Source: Psychrosphaera saromensis (GTDB taxonomy: Bacteria; Pseudomonadota; Gammaproteobacteria; Enterobacterales; Alteromonadaceae). From it: a stretch of 64,000 nt of DNA. The notes under the pieces are model-generated. The model had not been told where the DNA came from. It made no database searches and saw nothing but the letters and a program-made list of their open reading frames with translations. The stretch spans positions 1,762,824 through 1,826,823 of the forward strand of contig NZ_MSCH01000003.1 of NCBI RefSeq assembly GCF_002954545.1. The letters run 5' to 3'. This document shows, in pieces, positions 19,252-27,960 of the stretch. The stretch's first letter is position 1. Every line of letters starts with the position of its first letter. Both the position numbers and the translations under genes were made by a program.

Positions 19252-19280
19252 ATTAATTACCTTCTATTATTGATACGAGT

Positions 19281-19299
19281 GATAATAATTCTCATTTGG
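19281..19299. promoter_or_regulatory. Candidate Fur box upstream of bfd
   Basis: GATAATAATTCTCATTTGG matches 13 of 19 positions of the Fur consensus, including the left GATAAT arm and the central TCATT. It is 30 bp upstream of the bfd start, covering the expected promoter. Confidence 0.6.
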
Positions 19300-19403
19300 T
19301 GTTTATGCAAGTGCTTTTTGTTTATTTTTACTCCGTTTAGCTAATTATTTTTCCTTATCGCTGAATTCGATAATACTAATCGAAAAATCATATAGAAATG
19401 CCC

Positions 19404-19433
19404 TTGGTTTAATCAATTTAATCTATATATAAT
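19404..19433 (+). promoter_or_regulatory. Promoter of the peroxiredoxin gene
   Basis: -35 TTGGTT (19404-19409), 18-nt spacer, -10 TATAAT (19428-19433). An OxyR-type site would be expected just upstream but I could not fit one convincingly. Confidence 0.55.
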
Positions 19434-19494
19434 CTAGAGGTTACAAACTTGTGGATTACACAATTCACACTAAATAAATAATACGGAGAATTTC

Positions 19495-20100
19495 ATGGGC
19501 GTTTTAGTTGGCCGTCAGGCACCAGACTTCACTGCAGCAGCTGTTTTAGGTAATGGCGAAATCGTTGATAATTTCAACTTTGCAGAAGCAACAAAAGGTA
19601 AAAAAGCAGTAGTATTTTTCTACCCTCTAGATTTCACTTTTGTATGTCCTTCTGAGTTGATCGCATTTGATCACAGATTAGAAGATTTCAAAAAGCGCGG
19701 CGTTGAAGTAATTGGTGTTTCTATCGACTCACAATTTAGCCACAATGCATGGCGTAACACAGCTGTAGCTGACGGTGGTATTGGCCAAGTTGGTTACCCA
19801 CTAGTTGCAGATGTTAAACATGAAATCGTTCAAGCATATGATGCTGAACATCCAGAAGCGGGTGTTGCTTTTCGTGCATCATTCTTAATTGACGAAGAAG
19901 GTGTTGTTCGTCATCAAGTTGTTAATGATTTACCTTTAGGTCGTAATATTGATGAAATGTTACGTATGGTAGATGCATTAAACTTCCACACAGAGCACGG
20001 TGAAGTTTGTCCTGCTGGTTGGGAAGAAGGCAAGAAAGGTATGGTTGATTCACCTGCTGGTGTAGCAGCGTACTTATCTGAGAATGCTGACCAACTTTAA
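19495..20100 (+). CDS. Typical 2-Cys peroxiredoxin (AhpC/Prx1 type)
   Basis: Thiol peroxidase reducing H2O2 and organic hydroperoxides. 201 residues. Peroxidatic C51 in DFTFVCPSE, resolving C172 in EVCPAGW, and the GGIG loop (94-97) of the sensitive type. The gene sits next to the iron-storage group, fitting a shared task of limiting Fenton chemistry. No ahpF follows, so reduction is probably through thioredoxin. CGGAG precedes ATG. Confidence 0.97.
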   Translation: MGVLVGRQAPDFTAAAVLGNGEIVDNFNFAEATKGKKAVVFFYPLDFTFVCPSELIAFDHRLEDFKKRGVEVIGVSIDSQFSHNAWRNTAVADGGIGQVGYPLVADVKHEIVQAYDAEHPEAGVAFRASFLIDEEGVVRHQVVNDLPLGRNIDEMLRMVDALNFHTEHGEVCPAGWEEGKKGMVDSPAGVAAYLSENADQL

Positions 20101-20135
20101 TATTTTTTGCTTTAACGGCATAAATTAAAAGTCAT

Positions 20136-20165
20136 AAAAAAGCCTTTGGAAACAAAGGCTTTTTT
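20136..20165 (+). terminator. Terminator of the peroxiredoxin gene
   Basis: AAAAAAGCCTTTG-GAAA-CAAAGGCTTTTTT, a 13-bp stem with GAAA tetraloop and T run. Confidence 0.95.
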
Positions 20166-20289
20166 GTTTCTGGATAAATAATACTTAGATATATACATCC
20201 CCTCACTTAGATATCTTGTATACTAGCGACAATTCAGCTCGTTAAATTTTAATTCATTAAATTGAATCATATTAGGAAGCACCTCTGTA

Positions 20290-21516
20290 ATGTCTCTTGT
20301 CTTTAATTCATTTACTTTTCCAAACTCTACTTCTATTAAAAATCGCATTGTTAAAGCCGCGATGGAAGAAAATATGTCTGATGAAAACTTATTACCTAGT
20401 GATGAGTTAATTAATTTGTATGGTATGTGGGCTAAAGGTGGCAGTGGGTTATTAATTACCGGCAATGTCATGGTAGACAAAGAAGCAATGACGGGACCCG
20501 GTGGCGTTGTATTAGACAAAGACAGTGAATTAACTCGATTCAAGTTATGGGCTGATACGGCAAAACAAAATAAAACCAAAGTCTGGATGCAAATTAGTCA
20601 TCCAGGACGCCAGGTTTATAAAAAAATGGGGGGTAAAGTTTACTCTCCATCAGACATTGCTTTAAATATGGGTAAGTTATCAGATATGTTTGGTCACCCA
20701 ACTGCGATGACTGAAGCACAAATAAGCGATGTGATCAGTCGTTTTACTGATACCGCAAAGCAAGCTGAGTTGGCTGGTTTTGATGGTGTTGAAGTACACG
20801 CAGCCCACGGTTATTTGTTGGCTCAGTTCTTATCACCATTAGTTAATCAGCGTGATGATCAGTGGGGTGGTTCGTTAGACAATCGCTCTCGTTTATTGTT
20901 AGAAGTTATTAAAGCCATTAAATCTAACGTATCAGAGTCATTTTCTATATCGGTTAAGTTAAATTCAGCTGACTTCCAACGTGGCGGGTTTGATGAAGAA
21001 GACGCCTTGGCCGTCGTTAAGTCTTTAGAAGCGTTAAATATAGACATGATTGAGCTGTCTGGCGGAAGTTATGAAGCGCCAGCTATGCAAGGTGTGACGG
21101 CTGACGGGCGAACTTTAGCCAGAGAAGCTTACTTTTTATCTTTTGCTGCTTCAATTGCTAAAAACACTTCGATTCCGATTATGACAACCGGTGGAATTTA
21201 TAAATTTGGTACGGCAAAAACCGTATTAGCTCAAGGCGTTGATTTAGTCGGAATTGCAACGGCATTAGCGTTACAGCCAGACTTACCAAATGGATGGCTG
21301 CTAGGTAAAAATGCTGAGATTGCTATCCCTAAAGTAAATTGGAAAAATAAAACGTTCAGAAGTTTAGCCATTATGGCATTAGTAAAACGTAACTTACGAC
21401 GAGTTGGAGCGGGTAAAAAAGCCAGTGCAAAATTATCACCTTTGTTTACGTTAATACTTGACCAAATCAGAACGGCAAAACTGGTTAAACGTTATCAAAA
21501 GTTAATGAGCCAGTAA
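20290..21516 (+). CDS. NADH:flavin oxidoreductase, old yellow enzyme family
   Basis: 408 residues, FMN-dependent TIM-barrel ene-reductase without the iron-sulfur/NAD domains of FadH. Motifs: RIVKAAMEEN near the N terminus, QISHPGRQ (substrate/FMN pocket), GFDGVEVHAAHGYLLAQFLS, RDDQWGGSLDNRSRLLLEV and MTTGGIYKF with GVDLVGIATALA at the phosphate-binding end. Likely reduces alpha,beta-unsaturated carbonyl compounds; physiological substrate unknown. Own promoter region after a terminator; tag follows by ~48 bp. Confidence 0.92.
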   Translation: MSLVFNSFTFPNSTSIKNRIVKAAMEENMSDENLLPSDELINLYGMWAKGGSGLLITGNVMVDKEAMTGPGGVVLDKDSELTRFKLWADTAKQNKTKVWMQISHPGRQVYKKMGGKVYSPSDIALNMGKLSDMFGHPTAMTEAQISDVISRFTDTAKQAELAGFDGVEVHAAHGYLLAQFLSPLVNQRDDQWGGSLDNRSRLLLEVIKAIKSNVSESFSISVKLNSADFQRGGFDEEDALAVVKSLEALNIDMIELSGGSYEAPAMQGVTADGRTLAREAYFLSFAASIAKNTSIPIMTTGGIYKFGTAKTVLAQGVDLVGIATALALQPDLPNGWLLGKNAEIAIPKVNWKNKTFRSLAIMALVKRNLRRVGAGKKASAKLSPLFTLILDQIRTAKLVKRYQKLMSQ

Positions 21517-21564
21517 TTTGTTTCATGATATAAATGGGCCGTTAATAATAAGTTGAGAGTTTCA

Positions 21565-22161
21565 ATGTCTGATGTTTCAAAAGAAATAAGCCGATGTGCT
21601 TGGTGCAACAACGACCCGATATATATTGCATATCATGATAATGTTTGGGGGAAACCTGAATTTGACTCTCAACAGTTATTTGAAAAATTATGTTTAGATG
21701 GACAGCAAGCAGGATTAAGCTGGATAACTATTTTAAAAAAGTTGCAAGGTTATCGAGACGCTTTTGCTAATTTTGACGCTATGTTAATCAGTCAATATGA
21801 TGCCGATAAAGTTGAAGAATTAATGTTGAATCCCAACATAATACGTAATCGTCTCAAAGTGAATTCGATTATAAAAAATGCCAAAGCATATTTAGCCTAC
21901 GAAGAGCAAAATGGTGTTGGTAGTTTTAGTTCATTTTTATGGGAATTTGTTGGTGGCAAACCTATTGTTAATCAGTGGCAAGATAAGTCTCAAGTACCAA
22001 CAGAAACCGAACAATCCATACTAATGTCCAAAACGTTAAAAAAACTAGGCTTTAATTTTGTTGGCCCAACAATCTGTTATGCCTTTATGCAAGCTGTTGG
22101 AATGGTGAATGATCATTTAACAAGCTGTATCTCATACCACGGCGCTAATAAGCCAAAGTAA
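21565..22161 (+). CDS. tag: DNA-3-methyladenine glycosylase I
   Basis: Base-excision repair glycosylase removing 3-methyladenine. 198 residues from ATG 21565, chosen because GAGAG lies just upstream and the in-frame TTG at 21553 precedes that site. Zn-binding elements are present: the N-terminal CAWC and YIAYHDNVWG region, and MVNDHLTSC near the C terminus. QAGLSWITILKK and the helix-hairpin region follow the E. coli Tag pattern. Confidence 0.97.
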   Translation: MSDVSKEISRCAWCNNDPIYIAYHDNVWGKPEFDSQQLFEKLCLDGQQAGLSWITILKKLQGYRDAFANFDAMLISQYDADKVEELMLNPNIIRNRLKVNSIIKNAKAYLAYEEQNGVGSFSSFLWEFVGGKPIVNQWQDKSQVPTETEQSILMSKTLKKLGFNFVGPTICYAFMQAVGMVNDHLTSCISYHGANKPK

Positions 22162-22172
22162 GCAATAGATAA

Positions 22173-24098
22173 GTGAATATTGAATTGAGTGACTCTATAT
22201 CAAAGTGTTTTTCTGAAAACGGTGCATTAGCACAAGCAATTCCAGGTTTTAAAGCCAGACAAGCACAATTGGACATGGCTACGGCTGTGCGTGGGGCAAT
22301 TAAAGATAAAGCTCAATTGGTTGTTGAAGCTGGCACAGGAACAGGGAAAACCTTTGCTTATTTAGCACCGGCCTTGCTTGCGGGTAAAAAGGTGATTGTT
22401 TCTACCGGAACTAAAGCGCTGCAAGAACAGTTGTTTCATCGAGATTTACCTTTAGTTAAAAAAGCCTTAAGACCTATGATGAAAACGGCTTTGTTAAAAG
22501 GTCGTAGTAACTATCTTTGTATCAACCGTTTAGAAGTTAACGGTGAACATCCTCCGTATGATGATCCTAGTTTCCTTAGCGATATTTCTAATGTACGCAA
22601 ATGGTCATCGGAAACCAGTGACGGTGATATTGGTGAGTTAACGTCAATTGAAGAAAATAGTCGAGTTCTGCCTTTTGTAACGAGTACAGTTGATAATTGT
22701 TTAAGTAAAGACTGCCCAAACATTGCAGACTGCCACGTGATGAATGCAAGAAAAAAAGCATTGGAAGCCGATTTGATTGTAGTGAACCATCATTTATTTT
22801 TTGCTGACTTGGCGTTAAAAGACACGGGCTTTGGTGAGCTAATTCCAGATACCGATGTGATTATTTTCGACGAAGCACATCAAATTCCAGATATCGCTTC
22901 TGAGTACTTTGGCGAGCATTTCTCCTCTCGTCAGGTGTTCGAGTTATGTAAAGATATTCAAGCCGAATACCAAGCTCAATTGCGTGATATGCCGCAGTTA
23001 AATAAAGCGGCAATGACATTAGAAAAAAATATTTTAGATATGCGTTTGGTTTTCGCTGAAGATCCTGAACGTGGGAATTGGCGAGACAAATCAAAATCTG
23101 ATGACATAGTTAATGCGATTCAATATGTATTAAAAGCATTTAACTTTTTATACGACGTGACAAAATTAGCGATTTCTCGTACCGAAACTATAGATAATTG
23201 TTTTGAACGTTTAGTGCAGCTAAAAGGTAAGTTTGAAAAAGTAAATCAAACCCAAGAAAATGGTTACAGTTATTGGTTCGACACCACGAAACGTCACTTC
23301 ACATTACACATAACGCCTCTATCTATTGCCGATAAGTTTGGTGCGATCGTTGATGAATCAAATTCATCTTGGATCTTTACGTCAGCGACTGTATCTGTGG
23401 ATGATAACTTTGATCATTACACTTCTTTATTAGGTATTCCAGACGCTAGAACTCAAATGCTAGGTAGCCCGTTTGATTATCAAAACCAAGCTATGTTTTG
23501 TGTACCTAGATACTTTCCTGAACCAAATGACAAAGCCGCAGTAAGAGCATTCTCTGAGCTTGCTTTAGAATTAGTGGAAGCCAGTAGAGGCCGTGCATTC
23601 TTATTGTTTACCAGCCATAGAGTGATGACACTTGTGGCTAAAATGATTGAAGACGAAATTAAATATCCCGTTCTAGTACAAGGCACAACAAGTAAACGTT
23701 TATTATTGGAACAATTTACCAAATTGAAACATGCCGTCTTGTTAGGCACAGGATCATTTTGGGAAGGCGTTGATGTACGTGGAGATATGTTGTCATTAGT
23801 GATGATAGATAAACTGCCTTTTGCTTCGCCAGATGAGCCTCTATTACAAGCTAGAATAGAAGATTGTAAATTGAAAGGGTTAGAGCCGTTTCAAAATGTA
23901 CAAATTCCCCAAGCGGTTATATCGCTAAAGCAAGGCGTTGGTCGTTTAATCCGAGATGTCACCGATAAAGGTGTGCTGGTTATTTGTGACCCAAGGCTGG
24001 TTACTCGCCAATATGGTGAAGTATTTATGCGTAGCTTACCGAATATGAAACGTACCCGAGATTTAGATACAGTAAAAACATTTTTAAAAGGTTTATAA
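22173..24098 (+). CDS. yoaA: ATP-dependent helicase YoaA (DinG/XPD-like family)
   Basis: Superfamily 2 iron-sulfur DNA helicase implicated in replication-gap and damage tolerance. 641 residues. Walker A AGTGTGKTFAY, DEAH box IIFDEAHQ, four cysteines of the FeS cluster (YLCINR, NCLSKDCPN, ADCHV), and the C-terminal motifs GTGSFWEGVDVRGD and QGVGRLIRD. Start is GTG 22173, 11 nt after the tag stop, with no strong ribosome site. One base separates it from tsaB, the E. coli arrangement. Confidence 0.96.
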   Translation: MNIELSDSISKCFSENGALAQAIPGFKARQAQLDMATAVRGAIKDKAQLVVEAGTGTGKTFAYLAPALLAGKKVIVSTGTKALQEQLFHRDLPLVKKALRPMMKTALLKGRSNYLCINRLEVNGEHPPYDDPSFLSDISNVRKWSSETSDGDIGELTSIEENSRVLPFVTSTVDNCLSKDCPNIADCHVMNARKKALEADLIVVNHHLFFADLALKDTGFGELIPDTDVIIFDEAHQIPDIASEYFGEHFSSRQVFELCKDIQAEYQAQLRDMPQLNKAAMTLEKNILDMRLVFAEDPERGNWRDKSKSDDIVNAIQYVLKAFNFLYDVTKLAISRTETIDNCFERLVQLKGKFEKVNQTQENGYSYWFDTTKRHFTLHITPLSIADKFGAIVDESNSSWIFTSATVSVDDNFDHYTSLLGIPDARTQMLGSPFDYQNQAMFCVPRYFPEPNDKAAVRAFSELALELVEASRGRAFLLFTSHRVMTLVAKMIEDEIKYPVLVQGTTSKRLLLEQFTKLKHAVLLGTGSFWEGVDVRGDMLSLVMIDKLPFASPDEPLLQARIEDCKLKGLEPFQNVQIPQAVISLKQGVGRLIRDVTDKGVLVICDPRLVTRQYGEVFMRSLPNMKRTRDLDTVKTFLKGL

Positions 24099-24099
24099 C

Positions 24100-24783
24100 A
24101 TGAAGATACTAGCCGTTGATGCAGCAACTGAAGCATGCTCAGTTGCGTTATATAATGATGGGGAAATTAGTTCGATATTTGAAATTTGTCCACAACAGCA
24201 TTCACAAAAGTTATTGCCTTTTATTGAAAAGATATTATCTGACTCTGGGATCAAATTAGATCAGCTAGATGGCATTGCATATGGGCAAGGGCCGGGCAGT
24301 TTTACGGGCGTTAGAATTGGCGTTTCCGTAACGCAAGGTTTAGCATTTGGTGCTGACTTGCCTGTCGTTGGAGTGTCCAATTTAGCCATCATGGCGCAAC
24401 AAGCGATAGAGCAGCATGATGCTGAGTCTATTGTGGCTGCAATTGATGCTCGTATGTCAGAAATCTATTTAGGTTGTTATAAAAATGTTAATGGGTTTGC
24501 GCAATTAATTAACAACGAAATTGCTATTAAACCTGAATTATTACGAAAAGAAGACTTTGACCTTAATAACAGTGTTAGTGTTGGAACCGGATGGACGAGT
24601 TATAATCAACTATTAACATCGAGTTTTGATGTTAAGGTAACGGACATAGAACTGCCGAATGCCAAGTATATGTTACCGCTAGCACTCGATGCGTTTAATA
24701 AAGGCTTGAGTGTAACTGCTGAGTTTGCGCAACCTAATTACGTGCGTGATGAAGTGAGTTGGAAAAAATTACCGGGACGTTAA
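24100..24783 (+). CDS. tsaB: tRNA threonylcarbamoyladenosine biosynthesis protein TsaB
   Basis: 227 residues, partner of TsaD and TsaE in making t6A37 on ANN-decoding tRNAs. N terminus MKILAVDAATEACSVAL, then YGQGPGSFTGVRIGV and LAFGADLPVVGVSNLAIMA, all typical of the inactive ASKHA-fold TsaB. Follows yoaA directly; in E. coli the next genes are the slp-family yeaY and fadD, which also occur downstream here after insertions. Confidence 0.97.
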   Translation: MKILAVDAATEACSVALYNDGEISSIFEICPQQHSQKLLPFIEKILSDSGIKLDQLDGIAYGQGPGSFTGVRIGVSVTQGLAFGADLPVVGVSNLAIMAQQAIEQHDAESIVAAIDARMSEIYLGCYKNVNGFAQLINNEIAIKPELLRKEDFDLNNSVSVGTGWTSYNQLLTSSFDVKVTDIELPNAKYMLPLALDAFNKGLSVTAEFAQPNYVRDEVSWKKLPGR

Positions 24784-24920
24784 CTGAACTTTAGTTACAT
24801 TTGTCTGTCACATATAAATGGTTAACTACAGAATGTATGTTGTATAAAGGTTCAAGCATTATATAATCAAGGCAGATTTATAAACCTTAGTAATCAGTTT
24901 ATTTATAGAAAGAGAGTTAA

Positions 24921-25520
24921 ATGGCATTAAGAGATCCTGACAAAACAAGAACCAATATTATGGAAGTGGCCGCGGCTATTTTCCATCAAAAAGGGTTTAA
25001 AGGCACCAGTTTGTCGGATATTTTGAGTGAAGCTCAAATCTCTAAAGGTGCTTTGTATCATCACTTTTCTAATAAACAAGAACTGCTTTATGCTGTTTTT
25101 GATGAAGTTTACCAGGCCAAATTTTTAGAACGTTGGATTAACATTACAACGGCACAAAACCCGATTGATGAAATAATAAATATAGTCGATGCCTTATCTT
25201 TAGAAGGCTCCGACGAAGAGATGTGTTGTGGCTGTCCAGTGCATAATATTTCTTCAGAACTTGCCTCAGTCGATGAAAATATACGTCACAGAGTTGATGG
25301 CCTTTTTTGTCAAATTCAGAAAATAATTAGTCAGGGTATTGATAAAGCCAAGTTAAACGGTGATGTCGGCTCATCAGTAGATAGTAAACAAATTTCGTTA
25401 TTTTTTATGTGTATTATGAGTGGCATTCCGCAAATGGTTAAAAGCTGCCAAGATAGAGAAGTTTATACTCAACTAACGTCAGCGTTATCGGACTATGTTA
25501 AACAGTTGAAAAATAAGTAA
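24921..25520 (+). CDS. TetR/AcrR family transcriptional regulator
   Basis: 199 residues. N-terminal HTH is clear: TNIMEVAAAIFHQKGFKGTS, LSDILSEAQISKGALYHHFSN and KQELLYAVFDEV. The ligand domain carries CCGCPVHN near residue 110, a cysteine-rich variant of the GC-L-N motif in one TetR subgroup. Inserted between tsaB and slp; whether it controls the slp, methyltransferase and hydrolase genes that follow is not shown by the sequence. Confidence 0.93.
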   Translation: MALRDPDKTRTNIMEVAAAIFHQKGFKGTSLSDILSEAQISKGALYHHFSNKQELLYAVFDEVYQAKFLERWINITTAQNPIDEIINIVDALSLEGSDEEMCCGCPVHNISSELASVDENIRHRVDGLFCQIQKIISQGIDKAKLNGDVGSSVDSKQISLFFMCIMSGIPQMVKSCQDREVYTQLTSALSDYVKQLKNK

Positions 25521-25565
25521 TATCCCATTGGATATTCAACTAAAAATAATTCTTAAGGATTCACA

Positions 25566-26150
25566 ATGAAAAAAATCTTACTCGCTAGTTTAGCCTTAGT
25601 TTTATCAGGTTGTGCATCATATCCTGATAACGTATCTGTTGCCGATGGAACTGAATTAACCAGTTTCGAAGAGGTATCTAAATCAGACTCGGCTCTTATC
25701 GGTAAAACGGTTCGCTGGAGCGGCATAATCGCTAAAGTTTCGAATGAAAAGAAAGTCACTAAATTCGATGTACTTTATTATCCGGCAAGTACAAATGGTC
25801 GTCCAAAAACCAGTGACCAACCTCTAGGGCGTTTTCGTGTTGTTATGGAAGGTTTTATCGACCCAGCTATCTATAAACAAGGCAAAGCTATTACGGCTTT
25901 AGGACAATTGAAAGCGTCTGAAACTGCAAAGATTGGTGAGTATGAATATGAATACCCAACGTTAATAAGTAAAAACATTCATTTATGGGGGCCATTGCAA
26001 AAAGCTCCACAAGTACAATTTAATTACGGTTGGCATGGCGTTCAACCAAATTGGTATTGGCGAGGCGGCGTTAGACACGTCTATATTATTGGACAAGGGA
26101 AAACTAAAAGCCCTGCAGCTCAAGCAAAACCTAAGTTATCTCACGATTAA
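25566..26150 (+). CDS. Slp-family outer-membrane lipoprotein
   Basis: 194 residues with lipobox LSGC (cysteine at about residue 17), so lipidated and outer-membrane targeted. Slp-family features: SVADGTELTSFEEV, GKTVRWSGIIAKV, TKFDVLYYPAST, GRFRVVMEGFIDPAIY and a C-terminal WHGVQPNWYW. Same neighbourhood as E. coli yeaY (between tsaB and fadD). In E. coli Slp is associated with starvation and acid stress; role here is unknown. TAAGGA ribosome site. Confidence 0.93.
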   Translation: MKKILLASLALVLSGCASYPDNVSVADGTELTSFEEVSKSDSALIGKTVRWSGIIAKVSNEKKVTKFDVLYYPASTNGRPKTSDQPLGRFRVVMEGFIDPAIYKQGKAITALGQLKASETAKIGEYEYEYPTLISKNIHLWGPLQKAPQVQFNYGWHGVQPNWYWRGGVRHVYIIGQGKTKSPAAQAKPKLSHD

Positions 26151-26210
26151 TTCTGTTGATGAAGGTGAGTTGTATATTAGTTAAATGTAGTTAAGTGGAA
26201 AATTGAAACA

Positions 26211-27029
26211 ATGAAATCAATATTGATTGTACTATTATTTGGCATTAACGTATTCGTTAGCCCAGCCTCTGCTGATGAACTGACTGAAATATTATCATCA
26301 TCACATAGAAGTGATGAGAACAAATCTCGTGACCAGGCAAGACACCCAAAAGAGACAATAGATTTTTTTGGTACTAAACCAACTGATCATGTTTTAGAAA
26401 TGTGGCCTGGTGATGGTTGGTACAGTGAAATATTAGCACCTTATGTAAAAGATAAAGGCCATTTCTCAGCGGTAACATTTGCCACAGGTAATCTAAATTC
26501 TAGCAATAAAAGAGATGCGTTTTGGAGTAAGAATGCATTGATATACCAAGAGAAAATGTCAGATAAGAGTCTATATGGAAATGTTGATTTTTTTGAATTT
26601 GAACCGCCTAAATCGTTTGATTTAACAGGGATTAAACCTGTTGATGTTGTTTACGTAATTAGAAATTTACATGTTTGGGATGAATATGGTGCTTTAAACG
26701 ATGCTATCCAAGCGATATATGCGGTATTAAAGCCGGGTGGCGTGTTAGCGATTGTACAACACAGAGGCGATTCGATATCACAAAACGCATCATCTGCCGC
26801 CGAAGGTTACTTAGGTGAACGTTATGTCATTGAAGCTATAGAGAATAATGGTTTTAAATTAGCTTCAAGCAGTGACGTTAACTTAAATGAAAACGACACT
26901 AAAGATTACCCTAAAGGGGTCTATGCACTGCCTCCTGTATTAGCTATGGGTGGGACAGATAGAGATAAGTATGTCGCTATTGGTGAAAGTGATCGTATGA
27001 CATTAAAGTTTATAAAAACGGTTAATTAA
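26211..27029 (+). CDS. Exported SAM-dependent methyltransferase-like protein
   Basis: 272 residues. A signal peptide is evident (hydrophobic MKSILIVLLFGINVFVSP, cleavage near ASA-DE, about residue 21). The mature part is a class I methyltransferase fold: KPTDHVLEMWPGDGWYSEIL is motif I with the WPGDGW variant, then VDVVYVIRNLHVWD (motif IV area) and VLKPGGVLAIVQHRG. This matches the predicted-methyltransferase family COG4798. Export is puzzling because SAM is cytoplasmic; the protein may have another ligand or the N terminus may be an anchor. Ends next to the hydrolase gene. Confidence 0.85.
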   Translation: MKSILIVLLFGINVFVSPASADELTEILSSSHRSDENKSRDQARHPKETIDFFGTKPTDHVLEMWPGDGWYSEILAPYVKDKGHFSAVTFATGNLNSSNKRDAFWSKNALIYQEKMSDKSLYGNVDFFEFEPPKSFDLTGIKPVDVVYVIRNLHVWDEYGALNDAIQAIYAVLKPGGVLAIVQHRGDSISQNASSAAEGYLGERYVIEAIENNGFKLASSSDVNLNENDTKDYPKGVYALPPVLAMGGTDRDKYVAIGESDRMTLKFIKTVN

Positions 27030-27030
27030 C

Positions 27031-27873
27031 TTGTTCAAAGAACAAAGTATCCCGCTATCAAGCGGTGTAATCGCAGCATTAGAAAATACACATCAAGCTA
27101 ATCAAACGCCTATCTTAGCTATCCATGGTTGGTTAGATAATGCTGCAAGTTTCATCCCTCTTATGAGCGAATTGCCTGAGTTCAATTGGACCGCCATAGA
27201 CCTTCCTGGTCATGGTAATAGTTATCATAGACCTGAGCATTGCCATTATCATTTTATTGACTGGATCTCTGATTTAATCAGTATCATAAAAGTTAAATAT
27301 AATAATGAGCCTGTGGTTATTGTAGGCCATTCACTTGGTGGCATGTTGGCGACGGTTTTAGCTGGGGTATACCCAGAATTAGTGAAAAAATTAATAGTGA
27401 TAGATGCGGTAGGTCTAGTGACGCAAAGTGAAGATGCTACCGATATTAGAAAAGCATTAGATAGTCGAGTTGAGCAAGCAAAAAAACAAAAAACAAAACA
27501 TATCTCACTGAAAGCCGCAGTGAAAGCAAGAACCTATGCCGGTGATATAAAACCTAGCTCAGCAGAATTATTAGTGAAACGAAATATTAGTGAGAGTGAA
27601 ACTGGTTTTCAATGGAAAACCGATCAACGACTGAGAACAAGTTCCCCAGTTCGCTTAAGTGAACAACAATCAATTTCAATTATCCAACATATTAAAGCGC
27701 CGACTTTGTTATGCGTAGCAAAAAATGGTTATGAAATGGTTAAAGTTGGCTATAAAAAATACAAAACCTACTATCCTAATTTAATCAAAAAAGACGTTTC
27801 AGGCTCGCATCATTGTCATATGGATGAGCCAATTGATACCGCAATTGAAATAAAACGCTTTATTGGTCATTAA
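27031..27873 (+). CDS. Alpha/beta hydrolase
   Basis: 280 residues. Oxyanion motif AIHGWLDNAASF near residue 30, DLPGHGNS, nucleophile elbow VGHSLGG around residue 103, catalytic histidine in GSHHCHMDEP near the end. Resembles serine-hydrolase-like (SERHL) proteins. The start codon is TTG at 27031, two bases after the methyltransferase stop, without a visible ribosome site; probably translationally coupled. Substrate unknown. The FadR-like site that follows belongs to fadD. Confidence 0.88.
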   Translation: MFKEQSIPLSSGVIAALENTHQANQTPILAIHGWLDNAASFIPLMSELPEFNWTAIDLPGHGNSYHRPEHCHYHFIDWISDLISIIKVKYNNEPVVIVGHSLGGMLATVLAGVYPELVKKLIVIDAVGLVTQSEDATDIRKALDSRVEQAKKQKTKHISLKAAVKARTYAGDIKPSSAELLVKRNISESETGFQWKTDQRLRTSSPVRLSEQQSISIIQHIKAPTLLCVAKNGYEMVKVGYKKYKTYYPNLIKKDVSGSHHCHMDEPIDTAIEIKRFIGH

Positions 27874-27901
27874 AAATACAATATAAGTGAAAAATATTTG
27901 T

Positions 27902-27914
27902 CTGATCCGATCAG
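27902..27914. promoter_or_regulatory. Candidate FadR operator upstream of fadD
   Basis: CTGATCCGATCAG, a perfect 13-bp palindrome (6-1-6) that matches the FadR pattern CTGRTCNGAYCAG. It lies 46 bp before the fadD start codon and after the hydrolase stop. Confidence 0.6.
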
Positions 27915-27960
27915 TTGAAGTAAGGTAACTGGCTGAAAATTAATTCGTTAGGAGATTGTT

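Noticed and set aside
19361-19410. OxyR binding site before the peroxiredoxin gene
   Set aside because: ATAG-like fragments are present but the four ATAG/CTAT blocks do not fall at the required spacing.
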